NCBI RefSeq assembly: GCF_003977755.1
Contig: NZ_RQWN01000003.1
Coordinates: 372,001-436,000, forward strand
Direction of reading: 5' to 3'
Origin: Haloterrigena salifodinae
Lineage (GTDB): Archaea; Halobacteriota; Halobacteria; Halobacteriales; Natrialbaceae
Length of the DNA: 64,000 bases
The position numbers and the translations under genes were made by a program. Shown piece after piece: positions 55,099 through 63,604 of the stretch. Position 1 is the stretch's first letter. Each line of letters starts with the position of its first letter. A model generated the notes under the pieces. The model saw only the letters and a list, made by a program, of their open reading frames with translations, was not told where the DNA came from and ran no database searches.

Positions 55099-55986
55099 CT
55101 ACTCGTCGCCGGGAACGGCGAGCCCTGTCACGCCGCTGACGCCGATCGTTTGCGACCGCCAGCGACCGGCCCCGTCGTCGGGCGTCGCCGAGAGGAAGGT
55201 TCCCTGATCGGTAACGGCGTAGACCGTGCGTCCATAGCCGATGCCGACGATCGGCGCACTCGAGCGATCGTACTCGGCCCACGACTCGTCGGCAGCGTCG
55301 TAGGCGTAGACGGCGTCGCCGCCGACCACGTGAGCGCGAGTCAACTGCCCGCGCTCGCTGTGCGGGTCGGCAGCGACGGTCTCGAACCCACCCTCGAGGG
55401 CCTCCATCCAGCCGTTGCCGAGTTTGTAGAGGCCGTCGGCGGTCGCGGCCAGCGGAACGCCGGCCGCGGAGACGTCTCGCACGTCCGAGAGGCCGGCGTG
55501 ATCGAGGCGACCCTCGTGGACGCGATAGACGCCGCTGTCGGTGCCGACGAGATCGCCGTCGATCGCCCGCACCGTCGCGACGCCGTTGCTCTCGAGGGGC
55601 GTCCACTCGCGGGTGCTCCCGGCGTCGCCGAGGCCGATCGAGGGCGACTCGAGGCGCGCGACGTCGCCGTCGGGACCGGCGGCGACCAGCCCGGAGCCGT
55701 CGGCGCCGACCGCGACGGCGGGCCCGAAGCCGCTGTCGACGACCGTCGCGTCGTCGGGGTCGTCGTCGCGCTCGAAGTCGAGCAGGCGAACGTCCTCGTC
55801 GGTCGCGACTGCGACGACGCCGTCCGTCGCCGCGATGTCGCGGGCCGTACAGCGGTCACAGAGGCCGAACTCTCCGACAGTGTCGTCGGCGACGCGGACG
55901 CGAACGACGCCGATCGAACTGGCGACGTAGGCCTCGAGGGCCCCGTCGCGGTCGCCGTAGACGCGCTTTTCCTCGATGGAATGCAT
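55099..55986 (-). CDS. HVO_0234-family beta-propeller protein
   Basis: The 295-residue protein is a run of short beta blades, each with an acidic-Gly-V pattern (GVVAVATDEDVRLLDF, GSGLVAAGPDGDVARL, GVYRVHEGRLDHAGL). It corresponds to a haloarchaeal family named after Haloferax HVO_0234. No enzyme signature is seen; a scaffold or sensing role is possible. It is divergent from the glmM-like gene, 82 bases away. Confidence 0.82.
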   Translation of the reverse strand: MHSIEEKRVYGDRDGALEAYVASSIGVVRVRVADDTVGEFGLCDRCTARDIAATDGVVAVATDEDVRLLDFERDDDPDDATVVDSGFGPAVAVGADGSGLVAAGPDGDVARLESPSIGLGDAGSTREWTPLESNGVATVRAIDGDLVGTDSGVYRVHEGRLDHAGLSDVRDVSAAGVPLAATADGLYKLGNGWMEALEGGFETVAADPHSERGQLTRAHVVGGDAVYAYDAADESWAEYDRSSAPIVGIGYGRTVYAVTDQGTFLSATPDDGAGRWRSQTIGVSGVTGLAVPGDE

Positions 55987-56068
55987 ACGTCCACGATCGG
56001 GGTCGCGCGCCGAAAGCGTTCCGTCTGCTCCGGAATCCCTTTGAGGGGACCCATACGACTAGCGCGTG

Positions 56069-57433
56069 ATGCAAGTGTTCGGATCGAGCGGAACGCGCGG
56101 CGTCGCCAACGAAGAGCTGACGCCGGCGTTCGTCCTGCGCGTCGCGAAAGCGGCCGGGACGGCGTGGGGGGTCGACCGGGTTGGTATCGCGCGCGACACG
56201 CGATACACCGGGCGGATGCTGGCCGACGCGGCCGCGAGCGGACTCGCGAGCACGGGGACGGACGTCGATCGGCTGGGGATCCTGCCCACGCCGGGTGCGC
56301 AGGCCTACGCCGAGCGAGAGGGGATTCCCGTCATGGTGATCACGGCCTCGCACAACCCGCCTCAGTACAACGGTGTCAAACTCGTCGGTAGCGACGGAAT
56401 TGAGCTCGCGATCACGGACTTGGAGGAGATCGAGAACGTGTTGCTCACAGAGGGGTTCGACGTCGCCTCCTGGGACGAGACCGGCCGCGTCCGGGAAGTC
56501 GACGGCGTACGGGCGTCGTACATCGACGAACTGCTCGGGGCGGCCGACTACGAGACCATCGCCGACGCCGAGCTGACGGTCGCGCTCGATCCCGGCCACG
56601 GCGCCGGCGCGATCACCAGCCCCGAGTTCCTCCGCGAGCTCGGCTGTCGCGTTGTCACCGTCAACGGCCAGCCCGACGGCCACTTCCCCGGCCGGGATCC
56701 CGAACCCGTCCCGGGCAACCTCGGCGACCTCGGGGAGCTGGTCCGGGCCACCGACGCCGACGTCGGCATCGCCCACGACGGCGACGCCGATCGGGCCATC
56801 TTCTTCGACGAGACCGGCGAGTACGTCGAGGGCGACGCCACCCTCGCCGCGCTCGCCGCCGCCGAACTCGAGCCCGGCGACACGACCGTCTCGGCGGTCA
56901 ACGTCTCCCAGCGGCTCGTCGACGTCGTCACCGAGGTCGGCGCTGACCTCGAGTTAACGCCGATCGGGTCGACGAACATCATCACCCGAATCGAGGAACT
57001 CGAGGCGAACGGCGAGCGCGTCCCGATCGCGGGCGAGGGCAACGGGGGGATCTTCTTCCCCGACTTCCGGCTCTCGCGGGACGGCGCCTTCACCGCGGCT
57101 CGCTTCCTCGAGCTCGTCGCCGAGCGACCGGTCAGCGAGATCGTCGCACCCTACGGCGGCTACGCCAACGTCCGCCACAACGTCGCCTACGAGTCGACGG
57201 CCGAGCGCGACGCAATGCTAGACGCCGCGGCCAACCACGCCCAGTCGGCCGACGCCGAACTCAACACTCGGGATGGCTACCGACTGGATTACGGCGACGC
57301 GTGGGTGCTCGCCCGCCCCTCCGGCACCGAACCGCTCGTCCGGGTCTACGCCGAGGCCCGCAACAGAGAGCGCGCCGACGAACTGGCCGACGAGATGTTC
57401 GAGACGCTGACCGAGGCGAAGGCCGAGGTCTGA
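56069..57433 (+). CDS. glmM: Phosphoglucosamine mutase/phosphohexomutase
   Basis: The 454-residue enzyme moves phosphate between C6 and C1 of hexose or hexosamine phosphates for glycan synthesis. Active-site serine lies in TASHNPPQYNG, metal ligands in DGDADRAIF, the sugar-binding loop in GEGNGGIFF and the phosphate-binding loop in PSGTEPLVRVY. ATG 56069 was chosen over the GTG one codon upstream. Whether the substrate is glucosamine or another hexose is not decided by sequence alone. Confidence 0.92.
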   Translation: MQVFGSSGTRGVANEELTPAFVLRVAKAAGTAWGVDRVGIARDTRYTGRMLADAAASGLASTGTDVDRLGILPTPGAQAYAEREGIPVMVITASHNPPQYNGVKLVGSDGIELAITDLEEIENVLLTEGFDVASWDETGRVREVDGVRASYIDELLGAADYETIADAELTVALDPGHGAGAITSPEFLRELGCRVVTVNGQPDGHFPGRDPEPVPGNLGDLGELVRATDADVGIAHDGDADRAIFFDETGEYVEGDATLAALAAAELEPGDTTVSAVNVSQRLVDVVTEVGADLELTPIGSTNIITRIEELEANGERVPIAGEGNGGIFFPDFRLSRDGAFTAARFLELVAERPVSEIVAPYGGYANVRHNVAYESTAERDAMLDAAANHAQSADAELNTRDGYRLDYGDAWVLARPSGTEPLVRVYAEARNRERADELADEMFETLTEAKAEV

Positions 57434-57713
57434 GTCGACTGACCCGTCTCGTTCGAATCGCTTCCCGGGTCGCGTTTCGCGACATGCGCGGTGAGTAGAG
57501 CGGTATATCAAGTCAGAACTATTGTATCGTCGCGTACACATTCCGCGCGGACTGCTTGTATCACACCGTGAACGAGGATCACAGCGTGACCGAATATCGA
57601 AAGATGACTTGATGAGAGTGGTTCACCAATGATAACGTGCCCACCGACTATGCCGAACACGGTGGAATCAGTGCGTGGAGAAGAGCCGTACGGCGGGCGA
57701 CAGGGAGAGAATC

Positions 57714-58247
57714 ATGGCCAAACGCGAATCAATAGGCGACCCGAGACGGTCGTTCATGGCGAAAGGGGTCCTCGCGGCAGGGGCGCTGACGCTCGGAGCG
57801 ACGCCGTTCGGGACAGCCACGGGGAGCGCACAGCGAGAGCAAACAGCGGTCTTCTCGAATAATTACTATCCCGAAGCGGGCTTCGACATCGTTTCGCCTC
57901 TCCAGACGAGTGCGACGGTCGAGATACTACAAGCGGACGGGGAGCCCGTTCCCGAGATCTCCCAACCTGACGAGTGGACCGGATACATCATTCGCTACGA
58001 CATCGGCGACGTTCGGGAGGCGGGCATCACGACGTTTCTATTCACGCGCGGGCAACGACTGAGCGCCGGTAACAGGGGTACGATCGGTGAAGACGCGTCA
58101 GTACTGAGTTCCCAGTTGAACCTGCTCAGTACCTCGGTTACCGAAGAGACGGAGACCGGACCGCAACCGCTCGAGGAGGACGAGATCGACGCCTTCGAGG
58201 AAGCGATCAGGGACGATGACGACGACCCCGAGAACGGAGGAGAGTAA
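57714..58247 (+). CDS. Exported paralogue of a tandem pair, unknown family
   Basis: The 177-residue protein has a twin-arginine signal (RRSFMAKGVLAAGALTLGA) and AxA-type site around TGSAQ, followed by a beta-rich domain homologous to the next protein: VFSNNYYPEAGFDIVSPLQTS, EISQPDEWTGYIIRYDIGD, LTRGQRLSAG-like, SSQLNLLSTSV. An acidic tail ends it. The pair at 58250 lacks the signal. I do not recognise the family; the blocks suggest a small all-beta or calcium/ligand-binding protein. ATG at 57714 was preferred to one 13 codons upstream. Confidence 0.78.
   Translation: MAKRESIGDPRRSFMAKGVLAAGALTLGATPFGTATGSAQREQTAVFSNNYYPEAGFDIVSPLQTSATVEILQADGEPVPEISQPDEWTGYIIRYDIGDVREAGITTFLFTRGQRLSAGNRGTIGEDASVLSSQLNLLSTSVTEETETGPQPLEEDEIDAFEEAIRDDDDDPENGGE
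58236..58242 (+). promoter_or_regulatory. Shine-Dalgarno site coupling the tandem pair
   Basis: GGAGGAG lies 7 bases before ATG 58250 and within the last codons of the preceding gene, so the second protein is probably made from the same mRNA. Confidence 0.6.
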
Positions 58248-58249
58248 CG

Positions 58250-58579
58250 ATGACACAGAATACCAACGGACAAACGCTCGTCTTCTCGTACGACTACAAA
58301 CCCGGCTCGGAGTTCGAGACGATCGCACATCTGCAACCGGGGACGACGATACAGCTCCTCCGGACCGTCGACGGGGAGACTGTCTCGGAGATCTCGCAAC
58401 CGGACGAGTACACCGGTCACGTAATCCGGTACGAATCCTCCGGCGAGGCGTTGGAGCCGACGACGATCCTGTTCGTCCGCGAGGGGCGCATCAGTACCGG
58501 CGAAAGCGCGTCGTTGGATACCGACGCGTCGATGTTCAGTTCGCGACTGAATCTCCTCGCCACGACGGTCGAGCAGTGA
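58250..58579 (+). CDS. Cytoplasmic paralogue of the tandem pair, unknown family
   Basis: The 109-residue protein aligns over its whole length to the secreted partner: VFSYDYKPGSEFETIAHLQPG, EISQPDEYTGHVIRYESSGEA and SSRLNLLATTVEQ. It has no signal sequence and should stay in the cell. It starts 2 bases after the partner's stop, behind a strong Shine-Dalgarno site, so the two are one operon. The function is unknown. Confidence 0.82.
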   Translation: MTQNTNGQTLVFSYDYKPGSEFETIAHLQPGTTIQLLRTVDGETVSEISQPDEYTGHVIRYESSGEALEPTTILFVREGRISTGESASLDTDASMFSSRLNLLATTVEQ

Positions 58580-58612
58580 TCTCCAACTACTTTTCAGCGA
58601 CGGGATGAGAAC

Positions 58613-60472
58613 TCAGCCGAGGAACGGACTCGAGAGCACTAGCAGGATCGCGCCGGCCGCGACCGCGCTGGCGCCGACCATCGCCGCGGTCGCGACGCGG
58701 GTCGGTCGCTCGATCCCCGCCCTCGAGCCAGCGGCCTCGACGGTCGTCCGCAGGAGTTTGCTCCCGTCGAGCGGGTAGCAGGGAATGCAGTTGAAGACGC
58801 CCACCAGCAGGTTGAGCCACCACGTCCAGAACAGGACGTTCGCCGCGGCGAAGACGCCACCGCCGAGGACCGAAAGCGGCCCCGTCACGACGTAGGCGTT
58901 CGCGACCGACCCGACGAAGCCGCCGAAGTTCGCCGTCGAGAAGCCGTCGATCAGCCCGGCGAAGGGGAGGGCGAACACTGCGAACCCGCGCGCTACGGGC
59001 GACGATCCGAGTCCGTCCGCGACCGGCTGGCCCCGGAGGATACCGAGGTGTTGGACGCTCGGATGTGGCTCGACCCCGAGGTCGGTTACCGTCGTCCCGC
59101 TCGTTCCCGGTACCGTGGTAATCCCGAGGACCGCCTCGCCGTTTCGGTCGCCCAGCGTTACCGCGTACTCGCGGCGCTCGCCGTCGACGACGGCCTCGAG
59201 CGAGACTGTCTCGCCGGGAGAGACCTCCGCGAGCGTCTCGAGGAGGTCGTCGCTATCGACGACTCGCTCGCCCTCGAGGCGCGTGATGACCAGCGCTCGC
59301 GGATCGCCGCCCGGGTCGGGCACGCCGGCCGCCGCGAGCGGGCCATCGGCGTCGACCGCGGTGGCGGCCGCGCCGGCAACGACCGTTGTCGAGCCATCGT
59401 CCGTCTCGAGCGTCGCGATCGTGTGATTCTCGAGGGCCGCGCGGAACTCGCGTTCGGTGGCGACCGGGGTGCCGTCGACCGCCGTGATCGTCTCGCCGGG
59501 CTCGAGTGCGTTCGGCTCTCCGTCGGAACCGTCGGCCCTGTCGCTCCCGCCGTCGCTACTGTCGTTCACCGCCGTTCGTCCTCCGGTTCTCTCGAGCGTG
59601 CTGGTGACGACGACCGATCGCTCGAGCGTGACAGTCTCGGCGTCATCGCGGCCGCCCGCGACCGTCAGTGCGACGCGTTCGTCGGTCGCGTCGAGGGCCG
59701 CGCGCAGGTCGGCGGCGCCGTCGATTTCCTCGCCGCCGACGGCAGTGACGACGTCGCCGCGCTCGAGGCCGGCCCGGTCGGCCGGCGTCTCGGGGTAGAC
59801 GCCGCCGACGGCGACGCCGGAGACGGCAGCGATCGAGGTAGAGACGAGCAGGAACAGGGCGAGGAACGCAAGCAGCGCCACCGCGAGGTTGTTCGCGATC
59901 CCCGCGGCGTAGATCCGGTTGCGTTCGGCCGTCGAGGCGGCGTCCTCGTCGTCCTCGTCGATGCCGACGAACGCGCCGAAGGGGAGGGCGGTGAGGAAGA
60001 TCAGGCCGGCCGATTCGACGGCGACGTCCTCGACGCGAGCGAGTAGCCCGTGGCTGAACTCGTGGACGACGACAGCGATGGCGAGGCCGACACAGATCGC
60101 CGGCGTCGCCGCCAGCGGCAGGAAGTCGTTGACACCCGGAATCGCCAGCACGTTCCGCGGCTGGTTCACCTGCGTGGCGGCCTCTCGCGTCAGCGCGGCG
60201 TAGGCGGCGAACAGGACCACGGTAGTCATGACGACGAGCAACAGCAGCGAGACGGCGACGCCGGCGCCGGTCCACCGCCGCCAGACGCGACGGTAGCGCG
60301 GGCGGGCCAGTCGGTCGAGCGCGCCGAGCCCGTTTTCCGTCTCGAAAGTCACGATCGGCCCCCAGACGCCGACCCACGCGGGGAGGCGTCCGCGGGCCTC
60401 AAGGGCCATCGCGACGGCGGTGGCACCCGCGGCGACGAGACCGACCAGGAGCAGCGTCGTCAGCGCGTCCAC
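58613..60472 (-). CDS. Site-2-protease family zinc metalloprotease with PDZ domains (M50)
   Basis: The 619-residue membrane protease has HEFSH at 137-141 and the second metal motif NCIPCYPLDG (Asp569). Between them lie membrane helices and two PDZ-like regions (about 225-300 and 350-500) with a disordered acidic insert. It would cut transmembrane segments within the membrane. GTG at 60472 was chosen; a 39-codon Arg-rich extension of the frame from 60589 is not conserved. Confidence 0.88.
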   Translation of the reverse strand: MDALTTLLLVGLVAAGATAVAMALEARGRLPAWVGVWGPIVTFETENGLGALDRLARPRYRRVWRRWTGAGVAVSLLLLVVMTTVVLFAAYAALTREAATQVNQPRNVLAIPGVNDFLPLAATPAICVGLAIAVVVHEFSHGLLARVEDVAVESAGLIFLTALPFGAFVGIDEDDEDAASTAERNRIYAAGIANNLAVALLAFLALFLLVSTSIAAVSGVAVGGVYPETPADRAGLERGDVVTAVGGEEIDGAADLRAALDATDERVALTVAGGRDDAETVTLERSVVVTSTLERTGGRTAVNDSSDGGSDRADGSDGEPNALEPGETITAVDGTPVATEREFRAALENHTIATLETDDGSTTVVAGAAATAVDADGPLAAAGVPDPGGDPRALVITRLEGERVVDSDDLLETLAEVSPGETVSLEAVVDGERREYAVTLGDRNGEAVLGITTVPGTSGTTVTDLGVEPHPSVQHLGILRGQPVADGLGSSPVARGFAVFALPFAGLIDGFSTANFGGFVGSVANAYVVTGPLSVLGGGVFAAANVLFWTWWLNLLVGVFNCIPCYPLDGSKLLRTTVEAAGSRAGIERPTRVATAAMVGASAVAAGAILLVLSSPFLG

Positions 60473-60643
60473 CGCCGGACACCTCCGCGCGTCGAGCCGA
60501 CCGCTCGCGGTTCGATTCGCTCCGCTCGTTCGCCCCCGGCAGCCACCTGCATCGTGTTCAATATCGAGAACGTATCGATACCGTATCAATACCGCGGTCG
60601 CGCGGTCGACCTCAGATCGGGACTGGGGCCGGTCACCGGCAGC

Positions 60644-61153
60644 CTACGACCGGAGCCGGTTCCCGTACCGCGCACCGACCCGCTCGGTCGCCAGCAGGAG
60701 TTCGTGGGCGACGACGAGCACGACGACGGTGGCGACGATCAGCGCCCCTTCGAGGGGAGTCGAGAGCAGGCCGAGCGAGACGATCAGCGTCGTCGCGCAG
60801 GCCGGCGGGTGGCGGGTCTCGGTCCAGAGCATGCCGCCGGCGGTCAGCATCGTCGCGACGACACCGCTCGCGCCGAGTCTGAGTCCCGCGAGTGAGCCAG
60901 GATCGGTCGCGGCCGTGATCGAGATCGTGACGCCGAAGGCGTGGTAGGCGAGTAAGCCGGCGACGACGCCGATCGCGTGGCCACCGATTACGCGCCGCGG
61001 GGACGTCGCGTCGCTATCTTGAAACAGCGCGAGCACGAACGCGGACGGGCCGAGACTCGGGAACAACATCGGGAAGCCGGAGAGCCACGCCAGCACCGCG
61101 GTCGTCGAGAGCAGGAGTCCAGTGTGAAGCGTCGTCCCCAGCCGGTCGTCCAT
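60644..61153 (-). CDS. HPP-family membrane protein
   Basis: The 169-residue protein has about four to five hydrophobic helices and the name-giving motif RHPPACATTLIVSLGLL near 114-130, plus SLGPSAFVLALF near 34-45. HPP proteins occur in bacteria and archaea; a nitrite-related role has been suggested for some, but none is certain. It lies 142 bases after the Usp gene on the same strand. Confidence 0.88.
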   Translation of the reverse strand: MDDRLGTTLHTGLLLSTTAVLAWLSGFPMLFPSLGPSAFVLALFQDSDATSPRRVIGGHAIGVVAGLLAYHAFGVTISITAATDPGSLAGLRLGASGVVATMLTAGGMLWTETRHPPACATTLIVSLGLLSTPLEGALIVATVVVLVVAHELLLATERVGARYGNRLRS

Positions 61154-61294
61154 GACTCGTCCTTACGTCTTCGACAGAAAAACACCCGCGATTTGATAAA
61201 CGGCCGATTCTCGAGACCGCCGTCGTTCAACAGCGGACGAACGTTCGGTTTTCCGACTGGAACGACGCTGGACGGGGAATCGAATCCGATCCGC

Positions 61295-61708
61295 CTAGGG
61301 AACGATCGTCACCGGCACCGACGCCTGCCGCGTGACGGCCTCGGCGACGCTGCCCAGCAGCATTCGGGAGACGCCCGACCGCCCCTCGCTGCCCATCACG
61401 ATCTGGTCGACGTCCTCCTCGCGGGCGTACTCGAGGATCGCGTCCGCCGACGTGCCCTCGATGACGGCCGTGTCGACGCGCCGGTCGTGCTCGGCGGCGA
61501 TTTCACGTACGTCCGCGAAGAAATCGGGATCGTCCGCGTCGTCCCCGCCACCGGTCGTCACGGGCGGCCGACCGCCGTACCCCGCCTCGAGGTCGTCGAC
61601 GACGTGCACGACCGTCACCTCGTCGGTCGGAAACACCGACAGCGCGTGCTCGAGGGCCGCGCGGGCCGGCTCGGAGTCGTCCATGGGGACAAGTACGCGT
61701 CTGGTCAT
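61295..61708 (-). CDS. Universal stress protein UspA family
   Basis: The 137-residue single Usp domain starts TRRVLVPMDDSEPARAALEHA and ends with the ATP-binding glycine pattern MGSEGRSGVSRMLLGSVAEAVTRQ and PVTIVP. The middle has a Gly/Asp-rich insert (about 50-65). It is on the same strand as the HPP-family gene downstream and may be cotranscribed with it. Confidence 0.92.
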   Translation of the reverse strand: MTRRVLVPMDDSEPARAALEHALSVFPTDEVTVVHVVDDLEAGYGGRPPVTTGGGDDADDPDFFADVREIAAEHDRRVDTAVIEGTSADAILEYAREEDVDQIVMGSEGRSGVSRMLLGSVAEAVTRQASVPVTIVP

Positions 61709-61776
61709 ACCGGCGTTACGACGGCCGGCGCCTTCAGTCGTCGCCCCTCGAACGGGGAGATCGCTGAACCCGACGC

Positions 61777-62958
61777 TCAGATCGGATCCTCGACCTCGAG
61801 CGCCTCCTCCAGCCGCGCCCGCTCGTCTCGCAGCGACTCGAGTTTGTCGGCAACACGGCCGTCGGCCAGCCGCTCGCGTTCGTCGGGAGAGAGCTGTGCG
61901 ACCGCCTGCGCCGCGGTCTGGAGTCGGTCGTACTCGAACTCGGGATCGGTCGTGAGTCGCCGGATCGACCGCAGTTTCGCGACGGCGTCCTCGTCGGCGA
62001 CGCGCTCGACGAACGGGCGACACTCGCGGACGCGGCGCCGCAGGACGCCCGCCTCGCCCGGCGGCCACGGGATCGTCAGCGGGTCGGCGTCGATCCCGTC
62101 GAGGAACGTCTGCTGGGTCGCCACTCGGCGCTTGAGTTCGTCCGCGCTCGAGACGTAGTGCTCGAGTTTCGACCGCGAATAGTTCGCGTACTCCAGAAGT
62201 TCGGGAATCGTATACTCGCCGGCCGGATCCTCGCGGACGTAGGTGGCGAGGTCGTCGGGGGGCTGTTCGTAGTCGACGAAGGGGTACCAGCGGCTCCGCT
62301 CGAGCAGTTCGAACACCTCGTGAGCAGACATCTCGACTCGGTACTCCTCGAAGGCCGTCTTGATCGCCTCGTTGTAGGCGTCGATCGGCTCGCGGAGTTC
62401 CTCGACCGGCGCCTCGAGGTCGGCTTCCCCGAGTTCGACCAGTCGTTCGCGCTCCGAGATTTCATCGGCGAGCACCCGTCGGCGCTTGGCGGCGGCGGTT
62501 CGGGCCTCGTCGATCGCCTCACGAGCGGCCTCGCGTTCCTCGAGCAGTTCGGCGTACCGGGCCGCCGGCTCGAGGGCCTCGTGGGCGCGCTCGAAGTCCG
62601 ACTCGCTGAGCCGGCGCTTGTCGATCGCGTCGAGGGCCTCCTCGAACGCCTCGCGGCCCTTCAGATCGTCGGGCAGTTCCGAGACCAGCGAGTCGAACTG
62701 CCCCTCGAGTTCGACGTAGGCCTTGAAGTTCTCCCGGCCGGTACCCGTCGCCCGATCGACGTAGTCATCGAGGAGCTCCGTCGCGTCCCGGTAGGCCTCA
62801 GCGGCCTCCGCGACGGCGTCGCCGCCCGCGTCCGCGATTCGCTGGTCGGCATCCTCGAACCGCCTGCGGGCCCCCTCGAGGACCTCGAGCGGAGACTGTC
62901 CGTCGGCGCCGGAACCGGAGCCGGCCTCGACGCCGGCGCGGTGGGCGCGTTCACTCAT
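61777..62958 (-). CDS. Coiled-coil conserved haloarchaeal protein (DUF7118-like)
   Basis: The 393-residue soluble, acidic protein is mostly helical: coiled-coil segments at about 25-75, 80-190 and 345-388, with a globular middle (YEQPPDDLATYVREDPAGEY, TIPWPPGEAGVLRRRV) that resembles a winged-helix. I recall a haloarchaeal family of this type (DUF7118, unchecked). It begins 6 bases after the stop of hisI on the same strand, so the two probably form an operon. Confidence 0.78.
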   Translation of the reverse strand: MSERAHRAGVEAGSGSGADGQSPLEVLEGARRRFEDADQRIADAGGDAVAEAAEAYRDATELLDDYVDRATGTGRENFKAYVELEGQFDSLVSELPDDLKGREAFEEALDAIDKRRLSESDFERAHEALEPAARYAELLEEREAAREAIDEARTAAAKRRRVLADEISERERLVELGEADLEAPVEELREPIDAYNEAIKTAFEEYRVEMSAHEVFELLERSRWYPFVDYEQPPDDLATYVREDPAGEYTIPELLEYANYSRSKLEHYVSSADELKRRVATQQTFLDGIDADPLTIPWPPGEAGVLRRRVRECRPFVERVADEDAVAKLRSIRRLTTDPEFEYDRLQTAAQAVAQLSPDERERLADGRVADKLESLRDERARLEEALEVEDPI

Positions 62959-62964
62959 GATCGG

Positions 62965-63339
62965 TTACTCGTCGCCGTAGACGTCGTCGGGGTCGTAGAC
63001 CTCCTCGCCGACGTTCTCGCCCTCGATCGTCCGATAGAAACACGACCGGTGACCGGTGTGGCAGGCCCCGCCCTCCTGGGCGACCAGGTAGAGCAAGGTG
63101 TCGGCGTCGCAGTCGACGCGCACCTCTTCGATCTCCTGGACGTGGCCGCTCGTCGCGCCCTTCTCCCAGAGTTCGTCGCGGCTGCGCGAGTAGTAATGGG
63201 CCCGTCCCGTCTCGCGCGTGCACTCGAGTGCTTCGGGGGAGACGTAGGCGAGCATGAGCACCTCGCCGGACTCCGCGTCCTGTGCCACGGCGGGGACGAG
63301 TCCGTCCTCGCCGAAGTCGACCGAAACGTCGTCGTCCAT
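62965..63339 (-). CDS. hisI: Phosphoribosyl-AMP cyclohydrolase
   Basis: HisI opens the purine ring of phosphoribosyl-AMP in histidine synthesis. The 124-residue protein has the zinc motifs [12 protein letters not shown] and [11 protein letters not shown], the family's hallmark. ATG 63339 was preferred to GTG 63360. It is followed directly by the coiled-coil gene at 61777-62958. It lacks a fused HisE domain, so hisE must lie elsewhere. Confidence 0.95.
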   Translation of the reverse strand: MDDDVSVDFGEDGLVPAVAQDAESGEVLMLAYVSPEALECTRETGRAHYYSRSRDELWEKGATSGHVQEIEEVRVDCDADTLLYLVAQEGGACHTGHRSCFYRTIEGENVGEEVYDPDDVYGDE

Positions 63340-63604
63340 GTACGGGCGGTTGGTTGGCACGGCGATAGGTCTTTTGCCACGGCCCTCGCCTCCGGCCGCT
63401 CGAGAGCGGCATACTGGAGGACGACGGCGGTAGACTCGAGGGGAACGGACCGCTGCGGGCGGCCGAACGGCGACGTGCGCACGAGGCGTCCGCCGGCGGT
63501 CCCAGCTGACGATAGCATCACGTCCCGGTACGCTCGAGTGCGGTTTCAGAAAGGGGGCGGATTCTTACGCCGCGGGAATCGGCCGGAAGCCGCGCTCGCA
63601 GTTA

